Shown: positions 26,000 through 35,016 of the stretch, piece by piece
Layout of the letters: each line of letters begins with the position of its first letter
How positions within the stretch are numbered: position 1 is the stretch's first letter
From: Sphingobacterium arenae
GTDB lineage: Bacteria > Bacteroidota > Bacteroidia > Sphingobacteriales > Sphingobacteriaceae
Direction of reading: 5' to 3'
Assembly (NCBI RefSeq): GCF_014692505.1
Contig: NZ_JACNYK010000002.1
Coordinates: 930,001-994,000, forward strand
Length of the DNA stretch: 64,000 nucleotides
Position numbers and translations under genes: made by a program
Notes under the pieces: generated by a model
The model's input: the letters and a program-made list of their open reading frames with translations, nothing else
Told to the model about the DNA's origin: nothing
Databases searched by the model: none

Positions 26000-27265
26000 A
26001 TGCAAAATGCTATCAGAGAAGTTACACCGCTCATAGCGGATAACGCCGTGGTATTTGGTTTACTAATGGTTGTTCTAGGAGTCGTTTTTTACACGTCAAG
26101 CTTGAAAAATAAATATATTATCCGATTTTATTCGGTTATCCCACCGCTGCTACTTTGCTATTTTATTCCCGGCTTGCTTAACTCTGCACATATTATAGAT
26201 GGCGAAAACTCTCCCCTTGCAGGCATCGGAAGTCGTTTTTTTCTTCCAGCATGTTTGATTCTATTTACGTTAAACCTAGATCTGAAAGAACTGTGGAATC
26301 TACGTAAACGAGCTGGTTTGATGTTCTTGACTGGAACCGTTGGCATTGTTTTTGGCGGCCCCATCGCCGTTTGGATTACCTCGCTATTTGCTCCCCAGAT
26401 CGTGGGTGGGGCCGGCCCCGACGAAGTATGGCGTGGATTGGGAGCATTAGCAGGGTCTTGGATTGGTGGAAGTGCTAATCAGGTGGCACTTAAAGAAATT
26501 TTGAAGCCTTCTCCTTCGTTATTTTCTTCTATTATTGCTGTAGATGTATTTGTCGCTTATATATGGATGGCTTTTCTGTTATATGGCGCCACTAAGCATC
26601 AAAAATTCAATCATTTTTTTAAAGCGGATGCTTCAGATGTAGAAGAACTGACCAAAAGAATGGATGAACAACAGAAAACGAGTAGCCGTATACCCGAAGC
26701 AAAAGATTTTATTATCATGTTATCGCTTGCCTTAGGCGGGACGGGCCTCGCATCGTTATTGGCAGAACCAATAGCGTCGTATATGACCAACCATTTCCCC
26801 GAATTAGAAAAATTTTCATTGACCAACAGCTTCTTTTGGATAGTCTTAGTCGCCACATTGATTGGCATTGCACTCTCATTTACACCGGCACGCAAATTGG
26901 AAAATGCGGGAGCCTCTAAATTAGGAACAACCATGCTCTATATGTTGATCGTAACTATTGGCATGCAGATGGACATTGCCGCGATCTTGGAAAATCCTGG
27001 ACTATTTATTGTAGGTATCATCTGGCTGGGCATACATGCTGTCCTCTTATTTATAGTGGGAAAATGGATCAAAGCTCCTTTTTTTTACTTTGCGGTAGGC
27101 AGCATGTCCAATATTGGAGGCGTAGCATCTGCCACGGTGACCTCGGCTGCCTTTCATCCTTCACTCGTTTCTATAGGGGTTATCCTATCGGTATTCAGTT
27201 ATGCCATTGGCACATATGCTGGGTGGTTAACTGCTATATTGATGCAATTGGTTTCTCCGAACTAG
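26000..27265 (+). CDS. DUF819 family multi-pass membrane protein
   Basis: The 421-residue, very hydrophobic protein has roughly ten membrane helices. The conserved GALAGSWIGGSANQVALKE block is characteristic of DUF819 (YjcL-like). The repeated half (GSMSNIGGVASATVTSAA near the C-terminus) suggests an inverted-repeat transporter fold. A soluble loop lies at about 205-240. The substrate is unknown. It is divergent from the Tat-type oxidoreductase and precedes a thioesterase by 39 bases. Confidence 0.85.
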   Translation: MQNAIREVTPLIADNAVVFGLLMVVLGVVFYTSSLKNKYIIRFYSVIPPLLLCYFIPGLLNSAHIIDGENSPLAGIGSRFFLPACLILFTLNLDLKELWNLRKRAGLMFLTGTVGIVFGGPIAVWITSLFAPQIVGGAGPDEVWRGLGALAGSWIGGSANQVALKEILKPSPSLFSSIIAVDVFVAYIWMAFLLYGATKHQKFNHFFKADASDVEELTKRMDEQQKTSSRIPEAKDFIIMLSLALGGTGLASLLAEPIASYMTNHFPELEKFSLTNSFFWIVLVATLIGIALSFTPARKLENAGASKLGTTMLYMLIVTIGMQMDIAAILENPGLFIVGIIWLGIHAVLLFIVGKWIKAPFFYFAVGSMSNIGGVASATVTSAAFHPSLVSIGVILSVFSYAIGTYAGWLTAILMQLVSPN

Positions 27266-27304
27266 ATACCGCTTATGAAATATTAAAACGAAACAAAAAA
27301 CGAC

Positions 27305-27748
27305 ATGAAACAGCATATTTATTACGAAGGACAAGTACTCTGGGCTCAATTAGACCCGAACATGCATCTTAGACATTCCGCATACGCTGATTTTTGTGCA
27401 CAGGCACGGAGCAACATGATGACCCGTGTGGGGCTTTCGCTAGAAGAATTTGCCAGATATCACATCGGCCCTATTCTTTTTAGAGAGGAGTTGACCTATC
27501 ATCGTGAAATCGGTCTTGATGAGCGGATATACGTACAAGTTGAAATGACAAAGCTAAATCTACAAAATTTTCGCTTCTCGTTCCGTCACGAGATATACAA
27601 AGAAAATGGTGTAAAAGCAGCAACAGTAGAGATAGATGGTGCTTGGTTAGATCTCCAAAAACGAAAACTGACGATCATTCCCGATGCGTGGCATTCTATT
27701 TTTGAAATTATCCCAAAGGCAGACGATTATGTAGAGATTGCAGGATGA
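27305..27748 (+). CDS. hotdog-fold acyl-CoA thioesterase-like protein
   Basis: The 147-residue protein is of the 4-hydroxybenzoyl-CoA thioesterase type. It shows VLWAQLDPNMHLRHSAYADFCAQAR (position about 12-35) with the Asp and His/Asn arrangement of the YbgC/4HBT family, then a beta-sheet with FRFSFRHEIYKENG. The substrate cannot be assigned. It is probably co-transcribed with the DUF819 gene upstream. It ends next to the direct repeats and hairpin at 27754-27803. Confidence 0.83.
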   Translation: MKQHIYYEGQVLWAQLDPNMHLRHSAYADFCAQARSNMMTRVGLSLEEFARYHIGPILFREELTYHREIGLDERIYVQVEMTKLNLQNFRFSFRHEIYKENGVKAATVEIDGAWLDLQKRKLTIIPDAWHSIFEIIPKADDYVEIAG

Positions 27749-27753
27749 TAAAC

Positions 27754-27791
27754 GTAGTGAATCTCCCTACTTGTAGTGAATCTCCCTACTT
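27754..27791 (+). repeat. 19-bp direct repeat, two adjacent copies
   Basis: GTAGTGAATCTCCCTACTT occurs at 27754-27772 and again, identically, at 27773-27791. The second copy reaches 6 bases into the 3' end of the converging gene. It supplies the left arm of the hairpin at 27776-27803, and the first copy offers an alternative arm. Confidence 0.85.
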
Positions 27792-27803
27792 TAGGAGATT
27801 CAC
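27776..27803. terminator. bidirectional hairpin at converging gene ends
   Basis: GTGAATCTCC/GGAGATTCAC (27776-27785 with 27794-27803) is a 10-bp stem with an 8-base loop. It overlaps the last codons of the GNAT-nitrilase gene. There is no strong T tract, so termination may be partial. Confidence 0.5.
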
Positions 27804-29297
27804 CTCGTATAAATCCTTTCTTCTATTTTTCAATATTTTTACAGTTCCGTATTCATGTAGATCCCGAAGTGCATATAAATCAACGTCCGCTATCAGCACC
27901 ATTTCGGTGTTTGGTGTAGCTTCTGCTTTGATACCATTGTTAGGGAACGCAAAGTCCGACGGGGTAAAAACAGCCGATTGCGAATATTGAATATCCATAT
28001 TATTCACCCGTGGTAAATTTCCTACACAACCAGCAATTGCGACATAGCATTCGTTTTCGATTGCTCGAGCTTGCGCACAGGCCCTTACCCGCAAATAACC
28101 ATTTTGGGTATCGGTCATGTATGGTACAAAAAGTATTTGCATGCCTTGGTCCGCCATAATACGGCTAACTTCCGGGAATTCCACATCATAACATATCAAA
28201 AGCCCAACTTTTCCACAATCCGTATCAAATACCTTGATTTCATTTCCGCCAACCATCCCGTAGTATTTGAACTCGTTAGGCGTAATGTGAATCTTTTTAT
28301 GTACGTCCAATTTTCCATTACGATGGCACAAATACGATGCGTTATAAAGTTTCTTATACTCCCTGATCGGCATAGATCCGGCGATGATATTGACATTATA
28401 AGACACTGCAAATTCTTGAAGCTTTTCGACAATTTCTGCGGTCAACTCCGAAAGCTTCTCCATGGCTGCGTGCTCAGGCAAATCATTGTACGGGCTCATC
28501 AATGGCGTGTTGAAAAACTCCGGAAACATGACGAAGTCTGACCCGTAATCACTCACAGCATCAACAAAGAATTCCACTTGATCGTAGAAGTCGTTTATAT
28601 CTTTAAACAACCGCATTTGCCACTGCACCAGACCCAATCTGGTTGTTTGTTTAGAAGCAGAAGAAGATATTGCATCAGGGTCATAGTATATATTATCCCA
28701 TTGCAATAGAGTAGCAAATTCATTCGACTCTTTATCTTCTGGAAGATAATTCTTCAAAATCTTAGAGACATGAAAATCATTGGACAATTGAAAAGTGAGT
28801 GTCGGATCAAAAATTTCTTTCCGCTTTACTTTTTCAATATATGTCCGTGGCGTTATTTTATCCGCGTAGGCATGGTAATTGGGTATACGCCCGCCCGCAA
28901 CAATTCCACGGAGGTTCATTTGCTCACACAGTTCTTTTCTAGCATCATACAAACGTCTGCCTAACCGCAGAGATCGGAAGTCGGGATGTACGAATACCTC
29001 TATTCCATAAAGGATATCACCTTCATAATCATGTGTCGAAAACTTTCCGTCATCTATAATCTCGTAATATTTCTTATAAATATTGGTTTTCTTCGAATCG
29101 ATGATCAATGAAAGCGCACAGGCCACTACACGTCTGTCTACCTCCACACAAAGTTGTCCTTCGGGAAAAACCTCTATCAAATCTATGATATTTTCCCGCG
29201 TCCACACATCGCCCGTATCGTCGCCATAGGCCTTCTCCATGGAGCGCTTTAAATCCTTGTAGTCTTCAATGGTTAAGTTTCTAACTTGTATATCCAT
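27786..29297 (-). CDS. GNAT acetyltransferase / carbon-nitrogen hydrolase fusion
   Basis: This is a two-domain protein of 503 residues. Residues 1-210 are GNAT-like, with GIEVFVHPDFRSLRLGRRLYDARK as the acetyl-CoA block. Residues about 220-500 are a nitrilase-superfamily hydrolase with an intact Glu-Lys-Cys triad (FPEFFN, HKKIHITP, LLICYDVEFPE). Such fusions occur in many bacteria; their substrate is unknown, though amide or N-acyl metabolites are plausible. I use ATG 29297, one base after the stop of the DUF3467 gene, rather than an in-frame start 27 bases upstream that overlaps it. The tight spacing implies translational coupling. Confidence 0.88.
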   Translation of the reverse strand: MDIQVRNLTIEDYKDLKRSMEKAYGDDTGDVWTRENIIDLIEVFPEGQLCVEVDRRVVACALSLIIDSKKTNIYKKYYEIIDDGKFSTHDYEGDILYGIEVFVHPDFRSLRLGRRLYDARKELCEQMNLRGIVAGGRIPNYHAYADKITPRTYIEKVKRKEIFDPTLTFQLSNDFHVSKILKNYLPEDKESNEFATLLQWDNIYYDPDAISSSASKQTTRLGLVQWQMRLFKDINDFYDQVEFFVDAVSDYGSDFVMFPEFFNTPLMSPYNDLPEHAAMEKLSELTAEIVEKLQEFAVSYNVNIIAGSMPIREYKKLYNASYLCHRNGKLDVHKKIHITPNEFKYYGMVGGNEIKVFDTDCGKVGLLICYDVEFPEVSRIMADQGMQILFVPYMTDTQNGYLRVRACAQARAIENECYVAIAGCVGNLPRVNNMDIQYSQSAVFTPSDFAFPNNGIKAEATPNTEMVLIADVDLYALRDLHEYGTVKILKNRRKDLYEVNLLK

Positions 29298-29298
29298 C

Positions 29299-29640
29299 TT
29301 ATGCTTCCCCTTTCGGACCACCAAAATTTAGTGGCAACCCCGGCTCGCCCGCTTTGATAGTGCCGTTGGCGGCTTCAAATCGATTAACATTATCCTGTAA
29401 TGCGCCTAACAACCGTTTAGCGTGCTCTGGTGTTAAGATAATTCTGGACTTAACCTTTGCTTTGGGTATTCCAGGCATGATGCGAATAAAATCCAACACA
29501 AATTCAGAGCTAGAATGTGTGATAATAGCTAAATTACTATATGTTCCTTCAGCTATCTCTTCATTCAACTCTATACTCAGTTCATTATTCTCTGCCTCTT
29601 CGTTATTATTGTTCTTTAAATCCATAAAATTAATGTCCAT
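29299..29640 (-). CDS. DUF3467 domain protein
   Basis: The 113-residue acidic protein has the DUF3467 pattern: EGTYSNLAIITHSSSEFVLDFIRIMPG, KSRIILTPEHAKRLLGALQDN and a C-terminal GGPKGEA. The family has no assigned activity. It is encoded directly upstream of the GNAT-nitrilase gene with a TAAG-ATG junction, so the two products may act together. An alternative ATG lies 15 bases inside. Confidence 0.82.
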   Translation of the reverse strand: MDINFMDLKNNNNEEAENNELSIELNEEIAEGTYSNLAIITHSSSEFVLDFIRIMPGIPKAKVKSRIILTPEHAKRLLGALQDNVNRFEAANGTIKAGEPGLPLNFGGPKGEA

Positions 29641-29677
29641 TTTGGTTCTTTAAACTTTTTGTTCCTTTTTCAGTTAT

Positions 29678-30790
29678 TTATACAACAAACGACCTAAAAT
29701 CTTGCCCATCTTCGACCTTGAGCAAAACCTCATAAATAAGCCGTACAACATTGTCTAAATCTTCTTTATGTACCATCTCTACGGTTGTATGCATATATCG
29801 TAAAGGCAATGAGATCAAAGCTGATGGCACACCGCCGTTGGAATAAGCAAAAGCATCAGTATCTGTTCCGGTAAAACGAGAAGACGCCTGTCGCTGAAAC
29901 GGAATATCATTTTCCTTAGCCACAGCTATCAAAAGCTTATTTAAATTGATCTGTACAGCAGGCGCATAAGACAGTACGGGTCCTTGGCCACAGGCTAAAT
30001 CGCCCTGCGTAATTTTATTAATCATCGGCGTTTGCGTATCATGCGTTACATCCGTAACAATGGCGAGATTAGGCTTGATATAATGGGTAATCATTTCTGC
30101 TCCACGTAAACCGATTTCCTCTTGTACAGCATTTACAATATACAGTCCAAAAGGTAATTTCTTTTTGTTCTGCTTTAATAATCTTGCAACTTCAGCAACC
30201 ATAAAACCTCCGGCACGATTATCTAACGCACGCCCTACGTAATAGCGGTCGTTAAGTACCATAAATTCATCTTCATAGGTTACTACACAACCTACGTGAA
30301 TCCCCATCTCCTCCACTTCGTCTTTGGAGGTTGCACCACAATCCAAAAAGATATTTTTCAAGGAGGGGGCATCCTCTTTCTCGCCGGAACGCGTATGTAT
30401 AGCCGGCCATCCAAAAACAGCTTTCACCATGCCGTTATCCGTATGAATGTTCACACGTTTAGAAGGTGCGATCTGATGATCCGACCCTCCATTTCGGATA
30501 ACGTATATTAGTCCCTCTTTGGTGATGTAATTAACAAACCATGATATTTCATCGGCATGAGCCTCGATAACGACTTTATAGGGTGCATCAGGATTGATAA
30601 TACCTACTGCTGTACCGTAATTGTCAATATAAGTTTTGTCTACGTAAGGTTTCAGATAATCCAACCATAAACGCTGTCCTTCCCATTCAAAGCCAGTCGG
30701 CGACGGATTATTAATGTACTTTTCAAAAAACTTTAGCGATTTATCCGTTACCACGGAGACATGTTTCTTCTTTTCTTTTTTATTTGCCAT
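29678..30790 (-). CDS. M42 family metallo-aminopeptidase
   Basis: The 370-residue cytosolic peptidase is of the tetrahedral (TET/FrvX/PepA) type and trims N-termini of peptides. Metal-site motifs are visible: VIEAHADEISW (first His/Asp), GRALDNRAGG (bridging Asp), VQEEIGLRGAE (catalytic Glu pair), VTDVTHDTQTP and the late PLRYMHTTVEMVHKED. Members are sometimes annotated as endoglucanases, for which I see no support. It is monocistronic, with a TAACTTTG -7 box 52 bases upstream. Confidence 0.93.
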   Translation of the reverse strand: MANKKEKKKHVSVVTDKSLKFFEKYINNPSPTGFEWEGQRLWLDYLKPYVDKTYIDNYGTAVGIINPDAPYKVVIEAHADEISWFVNYITKEGLIYVIRNGGSDHQIAPSKRVNIHTDNGMVKAVFGWPAIHTRSGEKEDAPSLKNIFLDCGATSKDEVEEMGIHVGCVVTYEDEFMVLNDRYYVGRALDNRAGGFMVAEVARLLKQNKKKLPFGLYIVNAVQEEIGLRGAEMITHYIKPNLAIVTDVTHDTQTPMINKITQGDLACGQGPVLSYAPAVQINLNKLLIAVAKENDIPFQRQASSRFTGTDTDAFAYSNGGVPSALISLPLRYMHTTVEMVHKEDLDNVVRLIYEVLLKVEDGQDFRSFVV

Positions 30791-31082
30791 ACATTCAGAC
30801 TATATCTACAGACCATAGAATTTGGAATATTCCACAGTTATCAAAGTTAGGAATTTCAAGGAAATAGCATAAGAAATTTAATGCAATATTGATTTTATAA
30901 AGGATAACCTATATATTTCCTCTATAAAATAACCCTTGATGGCTGAAGAGGGCGAAATAACCACATAGTGCCCATGAGCGCCTTAAAAGACATAGGATCC
31001 GAATAATTTATTTTATATGCATCCGCAGTTATATTGCATATAAAAATAAATTTATTTAGGTTTACCACACAATTGAAGACTT
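30791..31082. other. divergent region between the M42 peptidase and lgt
   Basis: This 292-base region holds the M42 promoter (30842-30849) and a perfect 10-bp inverted repeat TTTATATGCA/TGCATATAAA (31012-31021 with 31035-31044) before lgt. On the minus strand there is a 23-codon frame (30922-30993, MSFKALMGTMWLFRPL...) that could be a small peptide, but nothing else supports it. Confidence 0.5.
30842..30849 (-). promoter_or_regulatory. M42 peptidase -7 box
   Basis: Minus-strand TAACTTTG matches TAnnTTTG, 52 bases upstream of the start codon. No clear -33 element is seen. Confidence 0.45.
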
Positions 31083-31901
31083 ATGCACGCAATATTAAAT
31101 GTTATCCATTGGAATATAGATCCTATCATTTTTGAAATAGGTTCCTTTGGCCTGCGCTACTATGCATTATGCTTTTTAGCCGCCTTTGTCGTATCCTATG
31201 TCCTGATGTTAAAAATTTTCAAAAGAGAAGGAAAAACACAAGAACTATTAGATCAATTAAGTATTTATATCTTTCTAGGAACCTTAATTGGTGCAAGGTT
31301 GGGACACTGTTTATTCTACGAGTTTGATTACTACAGTAAACATCCATTGGAAATGATCCTTCCCTTCCGTATGATTGACGGTAGTTTTGAACTTACGGGA
31401 TTTCAAGGACTTGCCAGTCACGGAGGTGCCATCGGCATTTTGATAGCGCTTTGGCTGTTTTCCCGAAAAACGAAAACCGATTTCATGTGGATTGCGGACC
31501 GTTTAATTATAGTGGTTTCACTGGCAGGTGCCTTTGTACGACTGGGCAATTTTTTCAACTCAGAAATTATCGGTCTTCCGACCACCTTACCATGGGGCGT
31601 TGTCTTTGAGCGGATAGATATGGTAGCCCGTCACCCAGCACAGTTATATGAAGCCCTTGCTTACATTGTCATTTTCCTAATTTTGTGGACAATGTACCAA
31701 AAAAATGCAAAGCCAAAGCCAGGATATCTGTTCGGTATATTCTTGGTATTATTATTTGGAGCACGATTTGTCTTGGAATTCTACAAAGAAAACCAAGAGG
31801 CATTTGAAGACACCATGAAGTTTAATATGGGGCAATTGTTAAGTATTCCGTTTATGATTGTAGGGTTGTATCTTATTTTTCGAAAGCCGAAAAATAACTA
31901 A
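31083..31901 (+). CDS. lgt: prolipoprotein diacylglyceryl transferase
   Basis: Lgt transfers diacylglycerol from phosphatidylglycerol to the lipobox Cys of prelipoproteins in the inner membrane. The 272-residue protein has about seven membrane helices, the conserved FQGLASHGGAIG motif (essential His) and the Lgt signature VRLGNFFNSEIIGLPT with its invariant Arg/Asn. It also has PTTLPWGVVF and RHPAQLYEAL. The window encodes many of its clients (SusD-like, DUF4249, M48, DUF4397 lipoproteins). A 10-bp inverted repeat lies 39 bases upstream. Confidence 0.96.
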   Translation: MHAILNVIHWNIDPIIFEIGSFGLRYYALCFLAAFVVSYVLMLKIFKREGKTQELLDQLSIYIFLGTLIGARLGHCLFYEFDYYSKHPLEMILPFRMIDGSFELTGFQGLASHGGAIGILIALWLFSRKTKTDFMWIADRLIIVVSLAGAFVRLGNFFNSEIIGLPTTLPWGVVFERIDMVARHPAQLYEALAYIVIFLILWTMYQKNAKPKPGYLFGIFLVLLFGARFVLEFYKENQEAFEDTMKFNMGQLLSIPFMIVGLYLIFRKPKNN

Positions 31902-31907
31902 AATAAC

Positions 31908-31946
31908 GCTGAACGGTGATCTAACCCCAATAAATCGCCGTTCAGC
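31908..31946. terminator. hairpin between lgt and aroQ
   Basis: GCTGAACGGTGAT/ATCGCCGTTCAGC (31908-31920 with 31934-31946) is a 13-bp stem with one G-U pair, placed between converging genes. The T tract is poor, so it may be an RNA-stabilising hairpin rather than a classical terminator. Confidence 0.5.
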
Positions 31947-31954
31947 AATGACAA

Positions 31955-32371
31955 CTATAAAAAACTCTCTATCCCTAATGTATAGCTATTTAACCCAAAA
32001 CCACAAATAACCCCCACACAATTTTGGGCCAGATAGGAATGGTGACGAAATATTTCACGTTGATGCACGTTGGAGATATGGACTTCGACTACTGGGGTCG
32101 TAACGCCCGCAATAGCATCTCCAATGGCAATCGAAGTATGCGTATACGCGCCTGCGTTAAGTACCACACCATCATAAGAGAAACCAATCTCATGTATTTT
32201 GTCGATGATTTCGCCCTCGTGATTGCTTTGAAAATAAGACAGATGAACTGTTGAGTACTTTTGTTTTAATACTTCAAAAAAAGACTCGAAATCCTGACTT
32301 CCGTAAATATTTTTTTCTCGTACCCCCAATAAATTTAGATTAGGGCCATTTATGATCATGATCTTCTTCAT
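31955..32371 (-). CDS. aroQ: 3-dehydroquinate dehydratase, type II
   Basis: This enzyme converts 3-dehydroquinate to dehydroshikimate (step 3 of the shikimate pathway). The 138-residue type II enzyme shows IINGPNLNLLGVRE..YG (with the catalytic Arg/Tyr lid), NAGAYTHTSIAIGDAI and VEVHISNVHQRE.FRHHSY (catalytic His). No other shikimate gene is nearby. It is downstream of, and on the same strand as, the Wzi/RemB-like barrel gene. Confidence 0.95.
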   Translation of the reverse strand: MKKIMIINGPNLNLLGVREKNIYGSQDFESFFEVLKQKYSTVHLSYFQSNHEGEIIDKIHEIGFSYDGVVLNAGAYTHTSIAIGDAIAGVTTPVVEVHISNVHQREIFRHHSYLAQNCVGVICGFGLNSYTLGIESFL

Positions 32372-32408
32372 ACGCTAGCTAAATACTGTGCATAAAGATA
32401 AGAATATC

Positions 32409-34037
32409 CTATATATCTCCATAAAAATTACGGAATGAAGACCGAAGGCCGAAACTAATAACACCAGATTTCTCTGTTGGCGAACCCTCGATCTTATTAT
32501 ACCGTTGCGTGTATCCTAACTCCAAGCGTAAGTTGTATTTCGGATTCAATACATAAGCCGCTTTTATGTCAGCATAGTAAAGGTCATTCTTTACACCTTG
32601 TCCGATGTAATTATCATACATATTGGGAATAGACCTATATGACTGAAAAATATCGCCTCCCATATTTGTCAAGGGATCCGGGTCTGTACCGAAACGACTA
32701 TAGACGCCCTGGACTGAAAAATCAAAACGGTTCCAAGAATAATTGGCCATCCCAATTAATTCTTTAAAATTTGCCCCCCTAGGGTGAGCCAAGGGTTCCC
32801 CATTATTGCTATAATTAGAGATGGATACAAAATGTTGATACGTATAAGGTCGTACCACATTATATTCCGCTAAGAAGTTGAGGTTTTGCACCTTAAAGAT
32901 ATTGAAACCTTTTACCCCAAGCTGTGTACCCCACTTGTTATGTGCATAACCATTGCCGGCAAAAAACTCTTTGGCCGTGAACTCGCCTAACAAAAATTGG
33001 CCATAGGCAGTAATATTATTCCATATTTTATACTTGGCATTTAATCCCAAGAACATTTTATCCGGTGACGTCGAATTGTTGGATTCCACCGGACGCAGGA
33101 AAATGATAGGATTAACATAATTAAAATCGAATCCGCGGTGCCCTGCTTCGTTACGATTTGCCCATACAACTGCTTGAAAGAAACCAATCGACAAACGATT
33201 TGTTGCGTTATAATCCAAATATTGGAAAGCTCCCCATTTGCTACCATCACCAAACCGACCTCCAGAATTGAGCGAATCTACGCGCGGATTTCTCGGGTCG
33301 TTCATATATGCCCATATCGACGTATATTGTACATTCCCAATCTTACCCGTGAATTTCAAATGCGCATAATTTGAGGAGAAATCTGACAGTAATAACGAGC
33401 GGTAACCATCTCCAATATGGTTTTTGTCATATGCCAATGTGGTTTGGAAATAATCGTTAAAGTCATAGGTCAGACTGGCCGTAGCATACATCCAGTCCTT
33501 TTTGTTATTTGATAAGTGCTTTGTGTTTCCTTGGCCGGGAATCACCCCAGACCTATCTATATAGTCGGTAAGGTAATTCGGAAAAACACCTTGATTTTCA
33601 AATGCATTCGCATAAAATGTAAATTTATCCTTAATATTCAACCCTACTTGAATCCCACGCGTGTTCAACCAGGTTGTTCTTTTATCCGCACCCAACATTT
33701 CTTTTCCGATCACAAAATCAGGCAAAAAATCCAAGTAAAAGCTATGATCTTCTTTATGAATTTCTACTAAATGCTCATTGAATATCTTCCGCATAAAAAT
33801 ATTATCTGAGTCCACTTGGTTCAAACTTTGGATAGAATCGTACCTAGCCAATAAATTCCCTTTAAAAAGAAAAGGCTTTGTAGCGGTATGTATCCGTGTA
33901 TCCGGCGAATAGAGAAGTTCGTCGTATTTTTGATAGTGCTGGTATGAATAAGGTTGGTTTTTAACTTGTCCCTTTACGGGAGACGGGGCAGTAAACACTG
34001 CAAAGGACACTAAAACAAAAAAGTAATGAAACTTCAT
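32409..34037 (-). CDS. outer-membrane beta-barrel, Wzi/RemB-like
   Basis: The 542-residue precursor has a signal peptide (MKFHYFFVLVSFAVFTAPSPVKG). From about residue 95 it has alternating aromatic-rich strands typical of a barrel (FDFSVQGVYSRFGTD, NLRLELGYTQRYN), ending in a C-terminal strand (GLRSSFRNFYGDI). The conserved KDWMYATASLTYDFNDYFQ, DKNHIGDGYRSLLLSDFS and YLDYNATNRLSIGFFQAVVW blocks resemble the capsule-assembly Wzi family and the gliding-motility protein RemB. It is likely involved in surface polysaccharide or adhesin anchoring. This assignment is by pattern and is not certain. Confidence 0.65.
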   Translation of the reverse strand: MKFHYFFVLVSFAVFTAPSPVKGQVKNQPYSYQHYQKYDELLYSPDTRIHTATKPFLFKGNLLARYDSIQSLNQVDSDNIFMRKIFNEHLVEIHKEDHSFYLDFLPDFVIGKEMLGADKRTTWLNTRGIQVGLNIKDKFTFYANAFENQGVFPNYLTDYIDRSGVIPGQGNTKHLSNNKKDWMYATASLTYDFNDYFQTTLAYDKNHIGDGYRSLLLSDFSSNYAHLKFTGKIGNVQYTSIWAYMNDPRNPRVDSLNSGGRFGDGSKWGAFQYLDYNATNRLSIGFFQAVVWANRNEAGHRGFDFNYVNPIIFLRPVESNNSTSPDKMFLGLNAKYKIWNNITAYGQFLLGEFTAKEFFAGNGYAHNKWGTQLGVKGFNIFKVQNLNFLAEYNVVRPYTYQHFVSISNYSNNGEPLAHPRGANFKELIGMANYSWNRFDFSVQGVYSRFGTDPDPLTNMGGDIFQSYRSIPNMYDNYIGQGVKNDLYYADIKAAYVLNPKYNLRLELGYTQRYNKIEGSPTEKSGVISFGLRSSFRNFYGDI

Positions 34038-34177
34038 AAATTAAAATATATTATACTTGTTCTACCCAACAATTATTATTCCTAATTTTATTTCGCACCA
34101 AAGGTAACGATATTATAGTTGGAAAACTTACAAAGAAAAACCATCTTTGCCTTACAAAAGAAGCTGACAGAGATACA

Positions 34178-35002
34178 ATGATAAATACAGCAAAGCAGGG
34201 TCCGATTGGTATATTTGATTCCGGTTACGGAGGATTAACTGTATTTCGTAAAATTAAGGACAGTTTACCTTTATACGATTACGTGTATTTGGGCGATAAT
34301 GCACGGGTACCTTACGGCACTCGGTCGTTTGAGGAAGTTTATGATTTCACAAAATCCTGTGTATTTAAATTATTCGATTTGGGTTGCAACCTCGTCATTC
34401 TAGCGTGTAACACCGCTTCCGCAAAGGCTTTACGAACGATTCAGCAGAATGATCTTCCTACAGGGAAAAAAGTATTGGGCGTTATTCGCCCAACCACGGA
34501 ATCTATTCATCAGTACACCAAGACAAACGAAGTAGGTGTGCTTGCGACACAGGGTACCGTATTGTCCGAGTCCTATAAAATAGAAATCACGAAATTCCAT
34601 CCAGAAATAAAAGTATATCAACATGCTTGTCCGCTGTGGGTACCGCTTGTCGAACGAAATGAAATAAAAGGTGAAACAGCAAGTGAAATTATCCATAGCG
34701 ATATTCAGGAGATACTTGAACAGAGCCCTGATATTGACACCCTCATACTCGCCTGCACACATTACCCCTTATTGCTCCCTCTTATACGTCAGCATACGCC
34801 AGCTCATGTACAGGTCTTGCCACAGGGGGAACTCATTGCCAATAGCTTGGTCGATTATCTTCATCGCCACCCCGAAATCGAAGAAATCTGTTCAAAAAAT
34901 AGTCGTATGCAATTTTTCACTACAGACCACGCCCTCGGTTTCGAAGAAAAAGCGTCAATATTTTTTGGAGAAAAGGTAAATGTTCAACACGTTTCCGTAT
35001 AG
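34178..35002 (+). CDS. murI: glutamate racemase
   Basis: MurI makes D-glutamate for peptidoglycan. The 274-residue enzyme has GPIGIFDSGYGGLTV (catalytic-site Asp), YLGDNARVPYG, the first catalytic Cys in LACNTASAKAL and the second in LACTHYPLL. It also has GVLATQGTV. It converges on sufE with only 14 bases between the stops and no visible terminator. Confidence 0.95.
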   Translation: MINTAKQGPIGIFDSGYGGLTVFRKIKDSLPLYDYVYLGDNARVPYGTRSFEEVYDFTKSCVFKLFDLGCNLVILACNTASAKALRTIQQNDLPTGKKVLGVIRPTTESIHQYTKTNEVGVLATQGTVLSESYKIEITKFHPEIKVYQHACPLWVPLVERNEIKGETASEIIHSDIQEILEQSPDIDTLILACTHYPLLLPLIRQHTPAHVQVLPQGELIANSLVDYLHRHPEIEEICSKNSRMQFFTTDHALGFEEKASIFFGEKVNVQHVSV

Positions 35003-35016
35003 ATAGAAAAAACATG

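Noticed and set aside
28071..28541. 156-codon plus-strand frame
   Set aside because: It is antisense to the nitrilase domain, whose catalytic triad is intact on the other strand.
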